Assembly: GCA_024196135.1 (NCBI GenBank)
Contig: JAMQCK010000070.1
Span: 37,200-101,199 of the forward strand
DNA: 64,000 nucleotides
Direction: 5' to 3'
Source of the DNA: Pleurotus ostreatus/Saccharomyces cerevisiae fusant
Lineage: Eukaryota > Opisthokonta
The translations under genes were made by a program, and so were the position numbers. Shown here in pieces: positions 25,701-37,111 of this stretch (position 1 is the stretch's first letter; each line of letters begins with the position of its first letter). Below the pieces are notes generated by a model. It was not told the origin of the DNA. It did no database searches and saw only the letters and a list, made by a program, of their open reading frames with translations.

Positions 25701-26620
25701 TGACAAGCAGTATGCCACTGACGTTGACGACGTTCGGACTGGAAGTGCATCAGTATATGAGGAACGGTGACGGAAGTATATGTCGCTGACCATAGCACGG
25801 TCTCATCTATAGGCGAATCCTCCATTCCCTCGAAATAGTCATATGGCGTTGCTACCATGTCGTTACGAGCGTTTTGCACTCGCTGGAGCTCGCGAAGCGG
25901 CATGAGCCAGCCGTCGGTGACGATCGTGTTGCCCTGCTCATCGACTCCGTATTCAAGCGGGCAGTCCGGCCCACCAACCTCTCCGAAGATCTGCTTCTCG
26001 ATGCGCTCGCGCTCCGCCTCGCCCATGCCACTCTGCAGCGCATAGCAGCGGATGGCAAGCAGTCTCGCGCCGCCATCAACATTCTCGCTCCACATCAACT
26101 TGGAGAGATGACTGAGGGACCACCGCTGCAGGCCGGGAAGTTCGCGGTTGATCTGCAGGATACGGTAGTATGCAAGCAGCAGGCGATGGGCGCGGCTGCG
26201 CTCCGTGCTGCTGCTAATGTCGCTGAGCGGGCTGTGCTCGAAGCGTTTTGTTAATAGTACCCGGTAGAGTACACTATATGCGCGTGAGCGATCGCGTCGA
26301 GGTAGCCAGATAAGCAAGACTCACGGAAAGAGCTCTTCATGGATTTCGACGAGGAAGCATAGAGCTACGAGCTGCTCCTCGGTTGGTTGTGTGCTTTGAA
26401 GCCATCTCGCGCATAGATCAACGAGTATCGGGCGAAATGTCGTCGCGATGAGCCAAGTAAGCGCCGGGGTTGCTAGCCATCTCGAGAGCGCGTCGAAGAG
26501 TTCTGCGTGCGATCGCGCCGAGTGTATTTCTGTTGCGAACAGTGAGCCCTCTGGAAGGGCTTCCAGCAGAGCCTGCGTCTGCCGCCTGACGTTGAACGCC
26601 AGCGGGTCCCTGTGTGCCAT
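10728..26620 (-). CDS. MDN1: Midasin, AAA-ATPase of 60S ribosome assembly
   Basis: Dynein-like ATPase (Rea1/Mdn1) that strips assembly factors from pre-60S particles in the nucleolus and nucleoplasm. Nineteen exons: 26620-26325, 26273-25791, 25738-24460, 24405-24128, 24075-23899, 23852-21425, 21376-21305, 21253-18935, 18866-18606, 18549-18231, 18178-17910, 17862-17760, 17707-17637, 17583-17522, 17470-17326, 17275-14424, 14373-14045, 13993-12334 and 12282-10728. Total 14,958 nt, 4,985 aa, close to yeast Mdn1 (4,910 aa). Every phase matches. Six AAA P-loops have their lysine near residues 316 (SPPSSGKT), 671 (GETGTGKT), 1102 (GPTSSGKT), 1397 (GETGAGKT), 1783 (GSPGVGKT) and 2090 (GERHCGKT). The last is atypical. 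Walker B motifs such as VLLDEINLASPETLE follow most of them. Then come a long helical linker, an Asp/Glu-rich region (LDEKIEDLDKSDP) and a C-terminal MIDAS domain with the metal motif DDSRS near 4765. Confidence 0.97.
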
Positions 26621-27468
26621 GATGAGGGGAAGAGGGAACGCGAAAAGTGAACGCTTTGATCGGCATTGTATTTTTCAGTTGCCTGCTTTGGAAGTTCGGC
26701 CAGTGCCGTCATACTTCGAACGCACGTGCGCTAAGGTTGAAGTTCGTCTCCCCGCTCTCCTCCACACTAGGGAAGACCAAATAGATTCAATGGAACACTG
26801 AGGGGATACTTCTGATGGATGGAAGGCGTCCTCGGACCTGCACCTCATTGGCTGAGAATGTGAAGGCCTCGAGGCCCTTTGGCGGCTCGCCGCGACCCGA
26901 ATGGAGGCGTTGTTGGCCGGAGTTCTACCCAGATAAGCCCGTAGCCTACCCTCTTGACCTGAGCAAGTCCCCCGCAAGCGTCAAAGCTCCTGCTCGGTCG
27001 CTGTATGACGCCAAACGCGCAGAATACAATGGAATCCGCTCGACTTTCCCAATCGGGCATGCCCTCGGCCACGCGCCAGCCGGAACAGCGCGCTTGCCGT
27101 GCCTCTTCATAGCTTCACATCTACGCCCATCTTTGAGCCTTTATCTGCAGGGCTTGGCGCCTCCATTGACCAACTGCCGTGCTCCCGACTTTGTAAGGGC
27201 GTCATCTTTGTGGTGTAGACTGTACACCACCATTCTCTCGAGGCGCGCGGCATTCGCGTGCCCACTGTCCCGATCTCGCTGACCAGCGCTCGTCAGGTAC
27301 TCGTCACGACTTGAGAGTACGCTCCTCTTCAGGTTCAACGCGCTCGACCTCCGGTGCGTCGTCCGCCTCCTCTGGTCTGACTAGCTCGCTGACTTGGTCC
27401 CTCCGATGCTCTCAGATCTTGTGCCCATCCTCCTTTGATCCATCTATACCTTCAGTCCTCACCCAAAG
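26621..27468. promoter_or_regulatory. Divergent MDN1/MMS2 upstream region
   Basis: 848 bp separate the start codons of two head-to-head genes, so this holds both promoters. A 155-residue open frame at 26815-27282 has no homology I recognise and no ATG context or codon pattern that persuades me. Pyrimidine-rich tracts precede the MMS2 ATG (27350-27465), as is usual for 5' leaders in this group. Confidence 0.4.
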
Positions 27469-28328
27469 ATGGCACAAAGTGCGTACCTCCTACACAAACA
27501 TCCTCGTCTATACTGATCTGCTTGTTCGCCCTCGCGCGGCCCATTCCTCAAATATCCGCTTGTTCACCTTGTCACTGGCCTCCTTCCCCGCGCCACATAC
27601 ATCATACAGTCCCCCGCAACTTCCGGTTGCTCGAAGAGCTAGAGAAGGGCGAGAAGGGTATCGGCGACGGCTCTTGCTCATACGGCCTCGAGGATGGCGA
27701 TGACATGATGATGAGCAAGTGGAACGGCACGATCATCGGGCCAGGACATGTGCGTGTGCTCGATGTCAAGGTTCAACCCGTTCACTGACCTAATCCTTCC
27801 ATTCTGCCCTTCATTTACGCTCTCAATCTTCCTCTACTACCGCTTGATACACGTCTTTGTGCCACTCAGACCGTCCACGAGAACCGCATCTACTCCCTGA
27901 AGATCACATGCGGGGATGAGTACCCGAACAAGCCCCCACAGGTGCAGTTCCTTAGCAGGGTAAACCTACCGTTCGTCAATCAGGTGTGTACTCCTCCTAC
28001 ATAGTCCTCCGCCAGTATGACCAAGAGTCTCGCCCTCAACCCTTCATTCACGTCTTGAACTCCACCGCATGCATACTCACATCCCCCAGGTTGACGGCAC
28101 CGTCGACCCGCACAAGCTTCCCGTCCTCAGCCACTGGAACCGCAGCTGCAGCATCGAGAGCATCTTAGTCGAGATACGACGGTACGCATACCTTTATGTT
28201 CTCTTCCTCAACCCGCGCCTCAATATCTCTGTACGCGCCTGAGCCGACGCTGACCTCTTTTTCGCAGGGAAATGGCCTCCCTCAACAACCGGAAGCTTCC
28301 CCAGCCGCCTGAGGGCTCCATGTTCTGA
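27469..28328 (+). CDS. MMS2: Ubiquitin-conjugating enzyme E2 variant Mms2
   Basis: Catalytically inactive E2 variant (UEV) that pairs with Ubc13 to build Lys63-linked ubiquitin chains in error-free DNA-damage tolerance. Five exons: 27469-27478, 27610-27749, 27870-27983, 28090-28181 and 28268-28328, for 138 aa (yeast Mms2 has 137). The first exon is only ten nucleotides (ATG GCA CAA A), so the start depends on splicing. The sequence tracks the family throughout: [61 protein letters not shown] and a C-terminal [16 protein letters not shown]. As expected for a UEV there is no active-site cysteine in the HPN position. Confidence 0.96.
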
Positions 28329-29165
28329 GCGCTGTAACTCTGCGTGATCGAACACGAAGAGCTGCTTATGGACGCTATCCTGAATGTTGAGGCTGCTGTA
28401 TGTCGGTGCTGATGAACTCGTACGAGCGTGCTGTTGTACATCATATATCTCTTGCAATTAGAATGACCTCAGAGACTTGACAACAATAAGAGAACTGCAA
28501 ATTATGAGAAAGAAGTGGGTACAACGCAAGCTTTCGAGCTGTGTCCGCGACGTACCTACGGCTGCCCAACGCTTGCGGCTTGCAGTCACGGTTGCTTTTC
28601 CCTGCTCGTCAAAATTGGCAACTTCCTTCGTGCGGTGACCTCCCATCATCACGAAGTCTGTGTCTTTCATGGCCAGATCCCTTGCATTGTGAGGCCACTT
28701 GATTGCCCAAGAAGGGACCCAAGCATCGACTTGAAGGCAAACTTCGGCAATCACCGGTAACAACCACGTGCCGCGCCGAGTTTGCGCGCAACTGTCGCTT
28801 GAAGTTCAAGTTCACACCTTTCCGGAGACGCTTCCTGGTCCAATTGTCCCTAGTGGTTAGTTTCACTTCCTATCAGCTCAAGTTTTATTGCTGAGGATGC
28901 CGCGCAGGCCTGGCTGCAAGGTGTACTCTCCGAGTGCACGAGGCTGAATTGAAGCAAGGAAGAGCTCGCGCTTCGCACAATTTCACAAATTGAGTGAGCA
29001 TCCACCCTAACCGACACGCGTAATCCTCTGTCTTGGTCCTACAGATGTCATTATGTGGCTCGCTTTGCTGATTCTTACTACCAGGACGAGCTCATAGACG
29101 TCCGTGACGTCACGAGGATCAAAGTCTTTTCTCCTTTTCCCTCACCAGGCTCTGCGACGAATACC
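28329..29165. other. Intergenic between MMS2 and NCA2
   Basis: About 840 bp. It contains the 3' flank of MMS2 and the 5' region of NCA2. The NCA2 frame stays open upstream to 29055 without an ATG, and an acceptor-like tcctacag ends at 29044, so a short 5' exon of NCA2 could lie here. No other gene seen. Confidence 0.4.
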
Positions 29166-31238
29166 ATGTCGACTCAATTCATCGACCACTATGTGCAACC
29201 GCTCACAATCAGCCGGCCTGCGACGCCGGGTGACGAGAAGCGCGAGTTCACTGTCGCGGTTGCGACGAGGGAAACACCCCGGAAGCAAGCGCTGAAGGGG
29301 ATACTGGGCTCTTTGGACAAGAATCCTAGGTCCCTCAGCAACCTCAAAGAGCAGCTAGATCTTCTGACGCGACTTGACGCCAGTGGAGGCGCAGCTGTTG
29401 CAGCTGCCGACGAGGAGGAACAGGCTATCCGCAGGGCGGTCGTCCATCGCATCGTCGTGGAACTCTACGCAGAAACAATGGAAGCGCATCTCGCGCAGGC
29501 CTCTCAAGCAGAGGAAGACGCCGAGTGGTGGGCAGACGTTGCGCGCTCGAGCACAAGCGTCGCCTTGTATCTTTTGCAGACCCTTCCGACGCGCGTGACG
29601 CGTGTCCTCAGCACCGTCCTTGACGCCCTCCGCGCCGAGAACCTTCCCGTCAGCCTCGCGTCTGTGCAAGACCTCCTCGCCCGCGAAGCTCGCGCATTGC
29701 GTCCGGAAGCGCTGCTTACCGCTGCCTTTCCCCATCTTCGCCACCAGGCGCGCCCGCTTTCGCTAACGCTGGCCTCTGTGTTCCCGACACCTACAGTGGA
29801 CCCCATGCGCGCTGCTTCGGCGCCCCTTCGCGCATTGGCGACTATAGTCACTGCTCCGCACGTTCTCACTCGCCAGGAATGTCGCTTCAAGCGCGCTGAG
29901 CTCACCCGGGTGCGCGACGAGCGTGCGGAAAGGCTGGGTCTCCTTGCAGGCATGCGCGCAACGTTGCGCGATGCACCCACGGAGCAAGAGCTTGCCGCAC
30001 TTGTCCGTCGTATGAGCTCGCCTACACAGATGCAGGTTGCCGTCGACGCCAGTGACGCCGAGCTACTCCCCGAGCTCACCACCTTGTGCACAACCGTGTT
30101 GCCAGCCCAAGCCGCTGCTCATCGCACACGTGTTCACGACCTTGGCCTGCTGCGTCCGGGATACTGGACACGCATGTGGCCCGTCTTCGCTGCGGCACCG
30201 CCCGTCCTGCTGGCCCTAGGCGGATATGCATGGCGCTCGCGCGAAGCACTCCTCGAGATGCTGCGGGACGCGAAGGAGACCGCGCGAGGCTTTCTCATCG
30301 GCTACCTGCTGGAACCTATCAAGGATGTCATACGCACGGTGCGCTCGGGAGGCGAAGGTGGAGGCATGCTTGTTCACAAAGAGGCTGTGGAAGCAGATAT
30401 CGAGGTTTGTCTATGGTTGATGGGTAACAGCCAATACTAACGTCCCTTCTAGTCACTGGAACGCATGACGCTCGCTCTCGCCAGAGACAAGCTCGCCTAT
30501 ACGCAAGATCAGCTGGAACGGTTGTCTGCTCAAGTCCGCGTCGGGGACCTTACTCCCGTTATGGAGATGTATGAAGATGAGATCCGCCGACCGCTGCGCT
30601 CCGCCCTCACGGGCTCTCTCCTTCGCAATGTCTTTGTGCAAGTGCAGAAGGCGAAGGTACGTTCTTCTCCCAAATGCGCGTTTCATGCCGAGCTGACGGA
30701 TGCACTAGGTGGACATTGATCAAGCGCTTTCGGGCATCGACCGCCTACTTAAATCTCAAGAGCTCACCTTTGCCTTCGTCGGTGTCGCCCCTGCACTGCT
30801 CGTTGTCTACCTCCTGGGTGGTGTTACTGGGCGTCTCTACGGAAATGCTCGGCGCGGAAGCATATATTCGCGCACCGGTGGTTCGCGTAGCGAACGCGTC
30901 CAGGCTTGGTTCGTCATGCGGTAAGTAACACCCTCATCGTGTTGGGTTCAACTCTCATCCTTTTTCCCAGCCGTATCGAGCGCCTCCTTGTCGCGCATGA
31001 ACTTACACCTCTCACGTCGGGTCTGCTTCTATTGTCATTGACGCACCTTCGCGGCTATGGAGAGCGCTGCCTGCCGCGTGGCTCTCGCATCCGCGAGGGC
31101 TTCCTTGAGGATGTGGACGACCTGGAGGATCCAGAACTCGGTCGTAGGGAGAAATTGCGTGTCATTGAGCGTATGTGGCGCTGCTGGGGCGACCTACTGG
31201 GATGGGGAAGGAAAGACAACGTGGGCGACGCTATATAG
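29166..31238 (+). CDS. NCA2: Nuclear control of ATPase protein 2 (Nca2)
   Basis: Mitochondrial membrane protein which in yeast, with Nca3, influences expression of the mitochondrial ATP synthase Atp6/Atp8 subunits. Four exons: 29166-30404, 30453-30656, 30709-30920 and 30971-31238, 640 aa (yeast Nca2 616 aa). Family features are a C-terminal NCA2 domain starting at LLRPGYWTRMWPVF, a hydrophobic segment PPVLLALGGYAW, then SLERMTLALARDKL. A second transmembrane stretch is FVGVAPALLVVYLLGGVTG, and the GLLLLSLTHLRGYGERCLP motif is near the end. The ATG at 29166 is the first in frame; an additional upstream exon cannot be excluded. The N-terminal half is helical and Ala/Leu-rich. Confidence 0.9.
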
Positions 31239-31330
31239 GAGGTCATGTGGGGTCGTAAAAGAGAGTTCGTCAATACCAGTACAAGTTCTGAGTAAGTAAT
31301 GTCCAGAGAGAACGACGAGTCGTACGTCTG

Positions 31331-32962
31331 TTACTGAGTAGTGAGTCCGCGGAGTTCAATTTGTTCATCGCCAAGCTGAACCGTGATAAATGGCGCCTCG
31401 TTCTCTTCTCTAACGACTTCTGAGTCGATCGACTTGTCGTCGTCGTCCTCGCTGCTATCCATGTCGGAAAGTGTCACTTCGTAACGCGAGATGTGCACAA
31501 ACGGCAATTGCTGCACGACGGGGCTATCCTTGATGTACCCTTTCTTCCCTTCGGCCACCCATAGAGCGCAAACGCCATCGCTACTGTGATCTACTACATC
31601 CTCGTCGAATGCGAGCTTGACATAGACAAGGGGATGCGGATATCCTCCTCCGGGCTGACGGGAACGCAGCATACGTCCCAGCTTCCCATCGGTGTATGAG
31701 CCGCATGTGCCGATGTCCAGCACGCGCAGCTTGGGAAGGAGCGGTCCTTGTCTCAAGCGGCCGGCTGTGAGCTTCGTGTAAAACTTGTCTCCAAAGCTCA
31801 AGTTGGAAAAGTGCAATCGCAACTGCGTGAGGTCCCGCAGGGTCGGGTTGGCGAGGAGTGCTACCAAGTCACCTTCGTCAAGCGCATTGTCGTACTGATG
31901 GTCAATGGACAACTTGGCCAAGTGTGCGGTCCGGCCGATGCAAGAGTTGAGTTTCTTTATGCTGAATGAGCACCATTTCTGGCACCGAATCCTCAAGCTC
32001 TGCAGGGCCTTCAAGTCCAGCACATGGAAGATCGTATCAAGATCGCCTGAGCCTTCGAGCGAAAGCGTGTGCGGACCAAGGATCACGTTCTCAGCGACTG
32101 GCATGCCGTAGGGAAACGGTCCCGGTAAAGAGTAGACGCTATCGATCCTCAAACACTCTAGTTGACGGGCAGGATGGGTTGCATGGGCGACAGCAATGAA
32201 GAAATCAACTGGGACCACGTTCAGATGTGCACGACGCAGGTTATGCCAGTCGACCGGGGTCATTTGCGGGGGCATAGAGTGAACGATGTCCGACCATACA
32301 AAATGGCGCACATGCCGGTAGGCTAAGACCTGGAGCTTTCGATAGAGTTTGTGACGCGCTGTAACTGCATGGTTGATGCACGGAGCAGTTGCGCTGCATA
32401 ACGGTGGGCATTGAGTCTGATTGAGGACTTGCGAGTCCTCTTGGTCGAACCGAACAGTCATCGACCGCAACACAGAGTAGGAGGAGGCGACCGTGGCCGG
32501 CAACGCTTCGGCCCAGACCCAAGCCGACAGTGCGTCCAGGGACATCCATAGCGTCGAAGTGCGGGGCAGGACATGCTGGACAATGTAGGCAAGCTTGTAT
32601 GCGCAGGGCAGATTCAAGCTGGAAGCCGTTGGAAGAAGTCGCCTGTAGAAAACCAGCGGCTTCAAGCCAGCACGACTGCACCGTGCGTCGAAGAGCTTCT
32701 GCAAACACTCTGTCCTTCTAGCGCAATTGGCATCCGGCGACGTATGAATGCACGGAAGGACGACACGGTATTGCCAGAGGCTGGGTAGTCCGGAGGCGAC
32801 CCTTCTCCAGTCACGACAGACATGGGTGAGACGAAGGGGCTGGATGTGTCGCTCAACGCGCTTCACTGGATGGATCTGATCAAGCAGCCACTGCTGCACG
32901 AGAAGCTGGAAGATATATTCCAGAAGCTCCGCAGGCAGACGCTGAACCGGGGTGGAGTTCAT
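31331..32962 (-). CDS. F-box protein
   Basis: Single-exon gene, 543 aa, ATG at 32962. The N-terminal F-box reads VQRLPAELLEYIFQLLV and continues RLTHVCRDWRRVASGLPSLW, a clear match to the basidiomycete F-box-like consensus, so a role as an SCF adaptor is likely. The rest is irregular leucine-rich repeat-like sequence (ALQSLRIRCQKW, LRDLTQLRLHF). Near the C-terminus an acidic patch SDMDSSEDDDDKSIDSEV is followed by a short tail. It is convergent with NCA2, with only about 90 bp between stops. It is not closely similar to the F-box pair at 5721-10200. Confidence 0.88.
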   Translation of the reverse strand: MNSTPVQRLPAELLEYIFQLLVQQWLLDQIHPVKRVERHIQPLRLTHVCRDWRRVASGLPSLWQYRVVLPCIHTSPDANCARRTECLQKLFDARCSRAGLKPLVFYRRLLPTASSLNLPCAYKLAYIVQHVLPRTSTLWMSLDALSAWVWAEALPATVASSYSVLRSMTVRFDQEDSQVLNQTQCPPLCSATAPCINHAVTARHKLYRKLQVLAYRHVRHFVWSDIVHSMPPQMTPVDWHNLRRAHLNVVPVDFFIAVAHATHPARQLECLRIDSVYSLPGPFPYGMPVAENVILGPHTLSLEGSGDLDTIFHVLDLKALQSLRIRCQKWCSFSIKKLNSCIGRTAHLAKLSIDHQYDNALDEGDLVALLANPTLRDLTQLRLHFSNLSFGDKFYTKLTAGRLRQGPLLPKLRVLDIGTCGSYTDGKLGRMLRSRQPGGGYPHPLVYVKLAFDEDVVDHSSDGVCALWVAEGKKGYIKDSPVVQQLPFVHISRYEVTLSDMDSSEDDDDKSIDSEVVREENEAPFITVQLGDEQIELRGLTTQ

Positions 32963-33512
32963 GACAGTAGCGAAGAGGATGACAGTGTGGACGAGAGGAT
33001 GAAGGAAGTGGAAAATGAAAGGAGGGTGGGAGGAGATGACTCGCTGGAGTCAGATCGTATGGCAAGCCCGAGCGTTATAAGCTGCGCACAGTAGCCGGCG
33101 CTAAGGCCGTGCCGGCACTCGCTATTGTGCCATGTTGGCGACACACAATAGCTTTCCCCTTACCGTCGCCGCAAACGACTAATATGCTGTGGCCCGCGGG
33201 AGTCTTCGTTCGCTTCCATTTCGTTCACGGCGGTCTTCTCGCGACCTGCAATTGTTCCCTTTAGGTTTTGAACGATCACTCCGGCGATAGCCGATGTTGC
33301 CATATGGGTGGACCAACATTGATGACCCCGCGCCCTGATCCTCTTCACATATTCGTAGGGTAGTCTACTGCACATCATGATGCTGGATCGTAACCATAGA
33401 ATGTCGGTCAAGGCCTGAGTCTATGTGGCGGGCACCTAGCGTACCCACGCACGCCCGCTTCAGAGTGATCAGAGCTGCGCGCCTCAGCCAGAAATGCCTG
33501 AATTTGCCCATC
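32963..33512. other. Intergenic, no gene seen
   Basis: 550 bp between the F-box gene start and the stop of the next minus-strand gene. Short overlapping open frames only. It is presumed to contain the F-box promoter. Confidence 0.35.
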
Positions 33513-35951
33513 TCAAGCTTCCCGCCCACGAACCGCACTCCAGAACCGCTTCCATTTCCGCGTGCGTTGCTCGATGTGAATAGGTCCGACCGACAACGGC
33601 CCACACCCATGAGGCAGCCTCCTGGTCCACATCCCACACATTGAGGCGCGCACCGTCGAGGCGTACCCGAGGTCCTCCATCGTCATTCCCTCCACGAACG
33701 ACGTGACGCGACCTTGCGGCATAGGGGACGCGATCGACCGAGTGCGAATGGTGCTCGCCTTGAAGCGAACCGTTCCAGCCTCAGAACGCTGAGTATGCGA
33801 CAGTCGACTACCGTTCGGTCCCACCGATGAGCGAACGGAGGCGCGGTAGCCTGCATCGCTATGCTGCAGCAGAGCGAGTGTGATCTGGTCGTCGACAGTG
33901 TATGGCGCAGGAGAAGTCGCATGCGAAACCATAGAGGCCATCAAGGCGGCCGAGCGTGCTTGCGCGTGACCCAGAGTCGCCGCTTTGAGGAGGTTCCTAG
34001 AAGGAAGAGGGCGCAATGGTCGACCGTCCCATCCGACAGGCGCAGACACCGCTCGTGCGCGCTCGGCAGCGTACGGGTCGCCCGCAAAGATGCCGTCGAC
34101 AGGACGTCGGTCAAGCGACTGAGGCCGATGCGGCATGGTCGTTGACCACGCACGTTGAGGCGTGGGCGCTTCTCGCCCGGAGGATGAGTGCAGATCTGGC
34201 GTGAGAGGAGCAGAAGGGGCAGCGGTATCTTGTGCTGCGGCGTTGCGTCCCAGTGTCCCACTACCGGGACGTGCCGGATGTCTCGCGGGTACTGGAGGCG
34301 GCACAGCGGACTGAGAGGCAATCAAGCGACAGGCGAGGATGAATTGCAGGTCTTCGTCCAACTCGCTGACCGTAGCTGGAGGAGTGGCAGGCAGGGGCCG
34401 TGGAGATTGTTTGACGACAAGCTCCTGAGCTTGTACGCCCATTACGCCGTCGAAAACGACCATGGACCTGGGCGAGGGCGACGCGATGGCGGATTTCTCA
34501 TCGGAAATATGTGAAAGTCCTATATCGACCGTATTGTGAACGTGTTCGCTCTGACAAAGACTTGAGGCGTCTCCTTCCTTCGTCAGAGCTGCCTCGTCAG
34601 GATCGCGCGACATGGATGTCATTTCCGCCTCAACACCATGGATGACGATGGTCGGCTGGTTTGCACGATTGTCGTCCGTCGGTTCTTCCACCCTCTCTGC
34701 GCACGCGTCAACAGTCCGCTCGCGCCCCGCTTCGCCAGACGGGTCTTCGTCCATCGCAGCACATTCATGGTCGTCCTTCAGCCAAGGGGGTGGCCCAGCA
34801 TAGAGAGACGCAGAGCTAGGCATCGCTGACAGGACAGGCGAGACGTCCTCAGAAGGCGTAGAGGAAAACGAGTTCAAACGCTGTCGCGGGGCCAGGCCGG
34901 AAGTATTTGCCGCAGCATCTGCATCCGGGAACAGCTGCTCCAGAATCGCCCGAGTATCCTCAGGCGGGCTCTCCTCGTCGTCTTCCTCAGGCGTCTCCGA
35001 AGCCGCGTCGTCGATGTCGTCATCGTCATCCATCCGCAAGAACGACTGCACGAAGGACTGTTCGCGCTCGAGCATGGAGGACTCGGCGGCACCCTCGATA
35101 AAGGAGTCTTCTTGGAGATGGAACATGTCGAAGACGTCTCTCGATGCCTCAAGTTCGCTGATGGGTTCGAATTCGAGGTCGCTGGTGGCGTCATTTGTCG
35201 CGCTAAGGGCATCGTCTGTCTTCTCCAGGATGGGTTCAGCAGCCTCCCCTGCTGCCGGCGCCGCCGGCGCACGAGGTCTCCGCGGCGTCCGCGGGGGAGA
35301 AGAGGAGAATATGTCCTGGCTGCTCTCGCCATTCCACGAGGGCGCGACGCCAAAAGTGAACTGCCGAGTATGTTCCCGAGAGGTGTTCCAAGAAAGGCTA
35401 GTCATGTCGCCACGGTTGGGCGTGCTTCGGAGTGGCGATGCGCGAGCATCTGGACTATCCTGAGGGGTTGTCGTCGAGCGGCCGCTACCGCGAGAAGGAA
35501 ACCAGCGAAGGCGGGGTATAGGGCTGGCGAAGAGATCCGAAGAGGTATCGGGCAAGTCGGACGCAGTGGAGGAGCTATCCAATATTCGAGCGAGGCCGCT
35601 GTCGAGAGGGCGAGGGCAGCCGCCAATTGGGAGTCCTGACAAGTCGAGCTCAGAGTGATCGACGGAGTTGGCCTGCGATTTGGGAGTGTGACGTGAGGAA
35701 GCGCGCGAGTCGTGGAGGAGTCGTGAGTCGTTTGTGAGAGACGTGTCGCCGTGGCGCGCATTTTGAGAGAGTATACGAGCCGGCGAAGCGGAGTCCGAGC
35801 TGCATCGACGGTGATTCGCTAGGATTGGTTGACCGAGGCGAGCGAGCGTGAGGACATCGGGAGCCGACTGAGCCTTCGAGGGTAAGCCGCCTTCGTTGGT
35901 TGCAAGGTTTCGCGGGGGTGAGAAGAACATGAAGCGCGGTCGGCGCTCCAT
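33513..35951 (-). CDS. Unknown low-complexity protein, 812 aa
   Basis: A single long open frame from an ATG at 35951. I do not recognise a family. It is rich in Ser, Pro, Asp and Arg and is probably largely disordered. SP/TP dipeptides are frequent (SSSPPRTPRRPRAP, ATPPATVSELDEDLQF), suggesting proline-directed phosphorylation. An acidic cluster MDDDDDIDDAASETPEEDDEE lies near residue 320. Short segments with more order are REQSFVQSFLRMD and VSELDEDLQFILACRLIASQ. The last ~50 codons (33513-33670) change character (Trp/Arg/Cys-rich), and there are donor-like GT sites just upstream, so the true 3' end may be spliced differently. A regulatory or scaffold role is only a guess. Confidence 0.7.
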   Translation of the reverse strand: MERRPRFMFFSPPRNLATNEGGLPSKAQSAPDVLTLARLGQPILANHRRCSSDSASPARILSQNARHGDTSLTNDSRLLHDSRASSRHTPKSQANSVDHSELDLSGLPIGGCPRPLDSGLARILDSSSTASDLPDTSSDLFASPIPRLRWFPSRGSGRSTTTPQDSPDARASPLRSTPNRGDMTSLSWNTSREHTRQFTFGVAPSWNGESSQDIFSSSPPRTPRRPRAPAAPAAGEAAEPILEKTDDALSATNDATSDLEFEPISELEASRDVFDMFHLQEDSFIEGAAESSMLEREQSFVQSFLRMDDDDDIDDAASETPEEDDEESPPEDTRAILEQLFPDADAAANTSGLAPRQRLNSFSSTPSEDVSPVLSAMPSSASLYAGPPPWLKDDHECAAMDEDPSGEAGRERTVDACAERVEEPTDDNRANQPTIVIHGVEAEMTSMSRDPDEAALTKEGDASSLCQSEHVHNTVDIGLSHISDEKSAIASPSPRSMVVFDGVMGVQAQELVVKQSPRPLPATPPATVSELDEDLQFILACRLIASQSAVPPPVPARHPARPGSGTLGRNAAAQDTAAPSAPLTPDLHSSSGREAPTPQRAWSTTMPHRPQSLDRRPVDGIFAGDPYAAERARAVSAPVGWDGRPLRPLPSRNLLKAATLGHAQARSAALMASMVSHATSPAPYTVDDQITLALLQHSDAGYRASVRSSVGPNGSRLSHTQRSEAGTVRFKASTIRTRSIASPMPQGRVTSFVEGMTMEDLGYASTVRASMCGMWTRRLPHGCGPLSVGPIHIEQRTRKWKRFWSAVRGREA

Positions 35952-37111
35952 GGATGAAAGAATTATTCAAGGCAAGGCGAGTAGGAAAGTCGGCGTTATG
36001 GGAAGGGTAACCTCGATAGAGTCTGCTATGTAGCGATCAGTACTGTGTCTTCCATGTAGTTGTCTGCGCACCCGAGGTGAGAGATTTGAAGGGTATCTCG
36101 AAAAGGCGGGAAGAGGAGGGTGCGCAGGTAAGGATAAGGAGGAAACCCGGAAAGTAGTACTGATGCGGGAGAAGACGTGACACAAGTCACTGTCACTCTC
36201 CACGCGGAGTGGACCTACAACATCAAGTATCCCCGATAACCATAGGCTGAGATGCTTTTCGGGAGCAAGAAGCCACATCAGAGGTACTGTAATCTCTTTT
36301 CGTGTAATATATCCTTATGTTGCCTTACGGCGAGTATCCTGTTCCTCAAGAAGTTGATGTGGTGGGCTTGCGAGTTGCTGGACCGTCAGGACAGACGCAC
36401 TTAACGGTACTCAGTGTCGTTGGGCGCTGCATTAGAGCGCGCAGTAGTGTGCGGAGTAGTAGACTACTATAGCGGGTCAAAGGAAGGTCGGAAGAGGAGC
36501 CAGTGCCCTTCCCAGTCCCGGACCGCGACTGCCTCGGATTCCGGACCTTTTCGAACTTTCACTTGACCCCTGCAATGCATACGCATGACTCTGAGGGCTG
36601 TAGAAGTCAGAGATTTAGGAGCCGAACCATCACCTGGAGTCAAGCCCACAGCACTGGAGCAGAGTAGACCTTATCTTGTAAGCTTCCGAAGCTGCGTCCG
36701 CGGTCCCACCATCAGCGAATACACCTAATAGAGCCTGACGGCATCTCCCTGCCGCGCAAGCAGTACGTTCACAGGGGCAATTGAAGCCTGAAAGGAAGCT
36801 ATAGGTGTGCCGAATGGAAGCCATCGCTGCCGAATTCAAAGCCAGGTGGTGTGCGCATGCAATGTTGAACTTCGGCGCCGGCACGACGGCTGAACCTTCC
36901 CGAAAAGGCAATTCCGGAACCGAAAGTCACGCACTTCCCGGCGGCGGACCCACGACTTTTTCGACACAGCCACGCAGCACAGACCCTCGGACGGTGACTC
37001 TTACAGCCTTTGTTCCCTGCCTCCTCGAATGCCCGGAATCGACCCCCAGTAAGAGCGCCGTCGTTGAGAACCAGGGGGACATCCAACGCCCTCGTTCTGT
37101 GGTCTTTCAGC
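35952..37111. other. 1.16 kb intergenic, divergent promoters
   Basis: Separates two head-to-head genes. I find no tRNA, no convincing open frame and no repeat. The frame of the downstream gene is open back to 37010 but without an ATG, so its start is set at 37112. Confidence 0.4.

Noticed and set aside
26815..27282. 155-residue open frame between MDN1 and MMS2
   Set aside because: No recognisable motif, lies in a divergent promoter region, and the composition looks like chance reading of GC-rich DNA.
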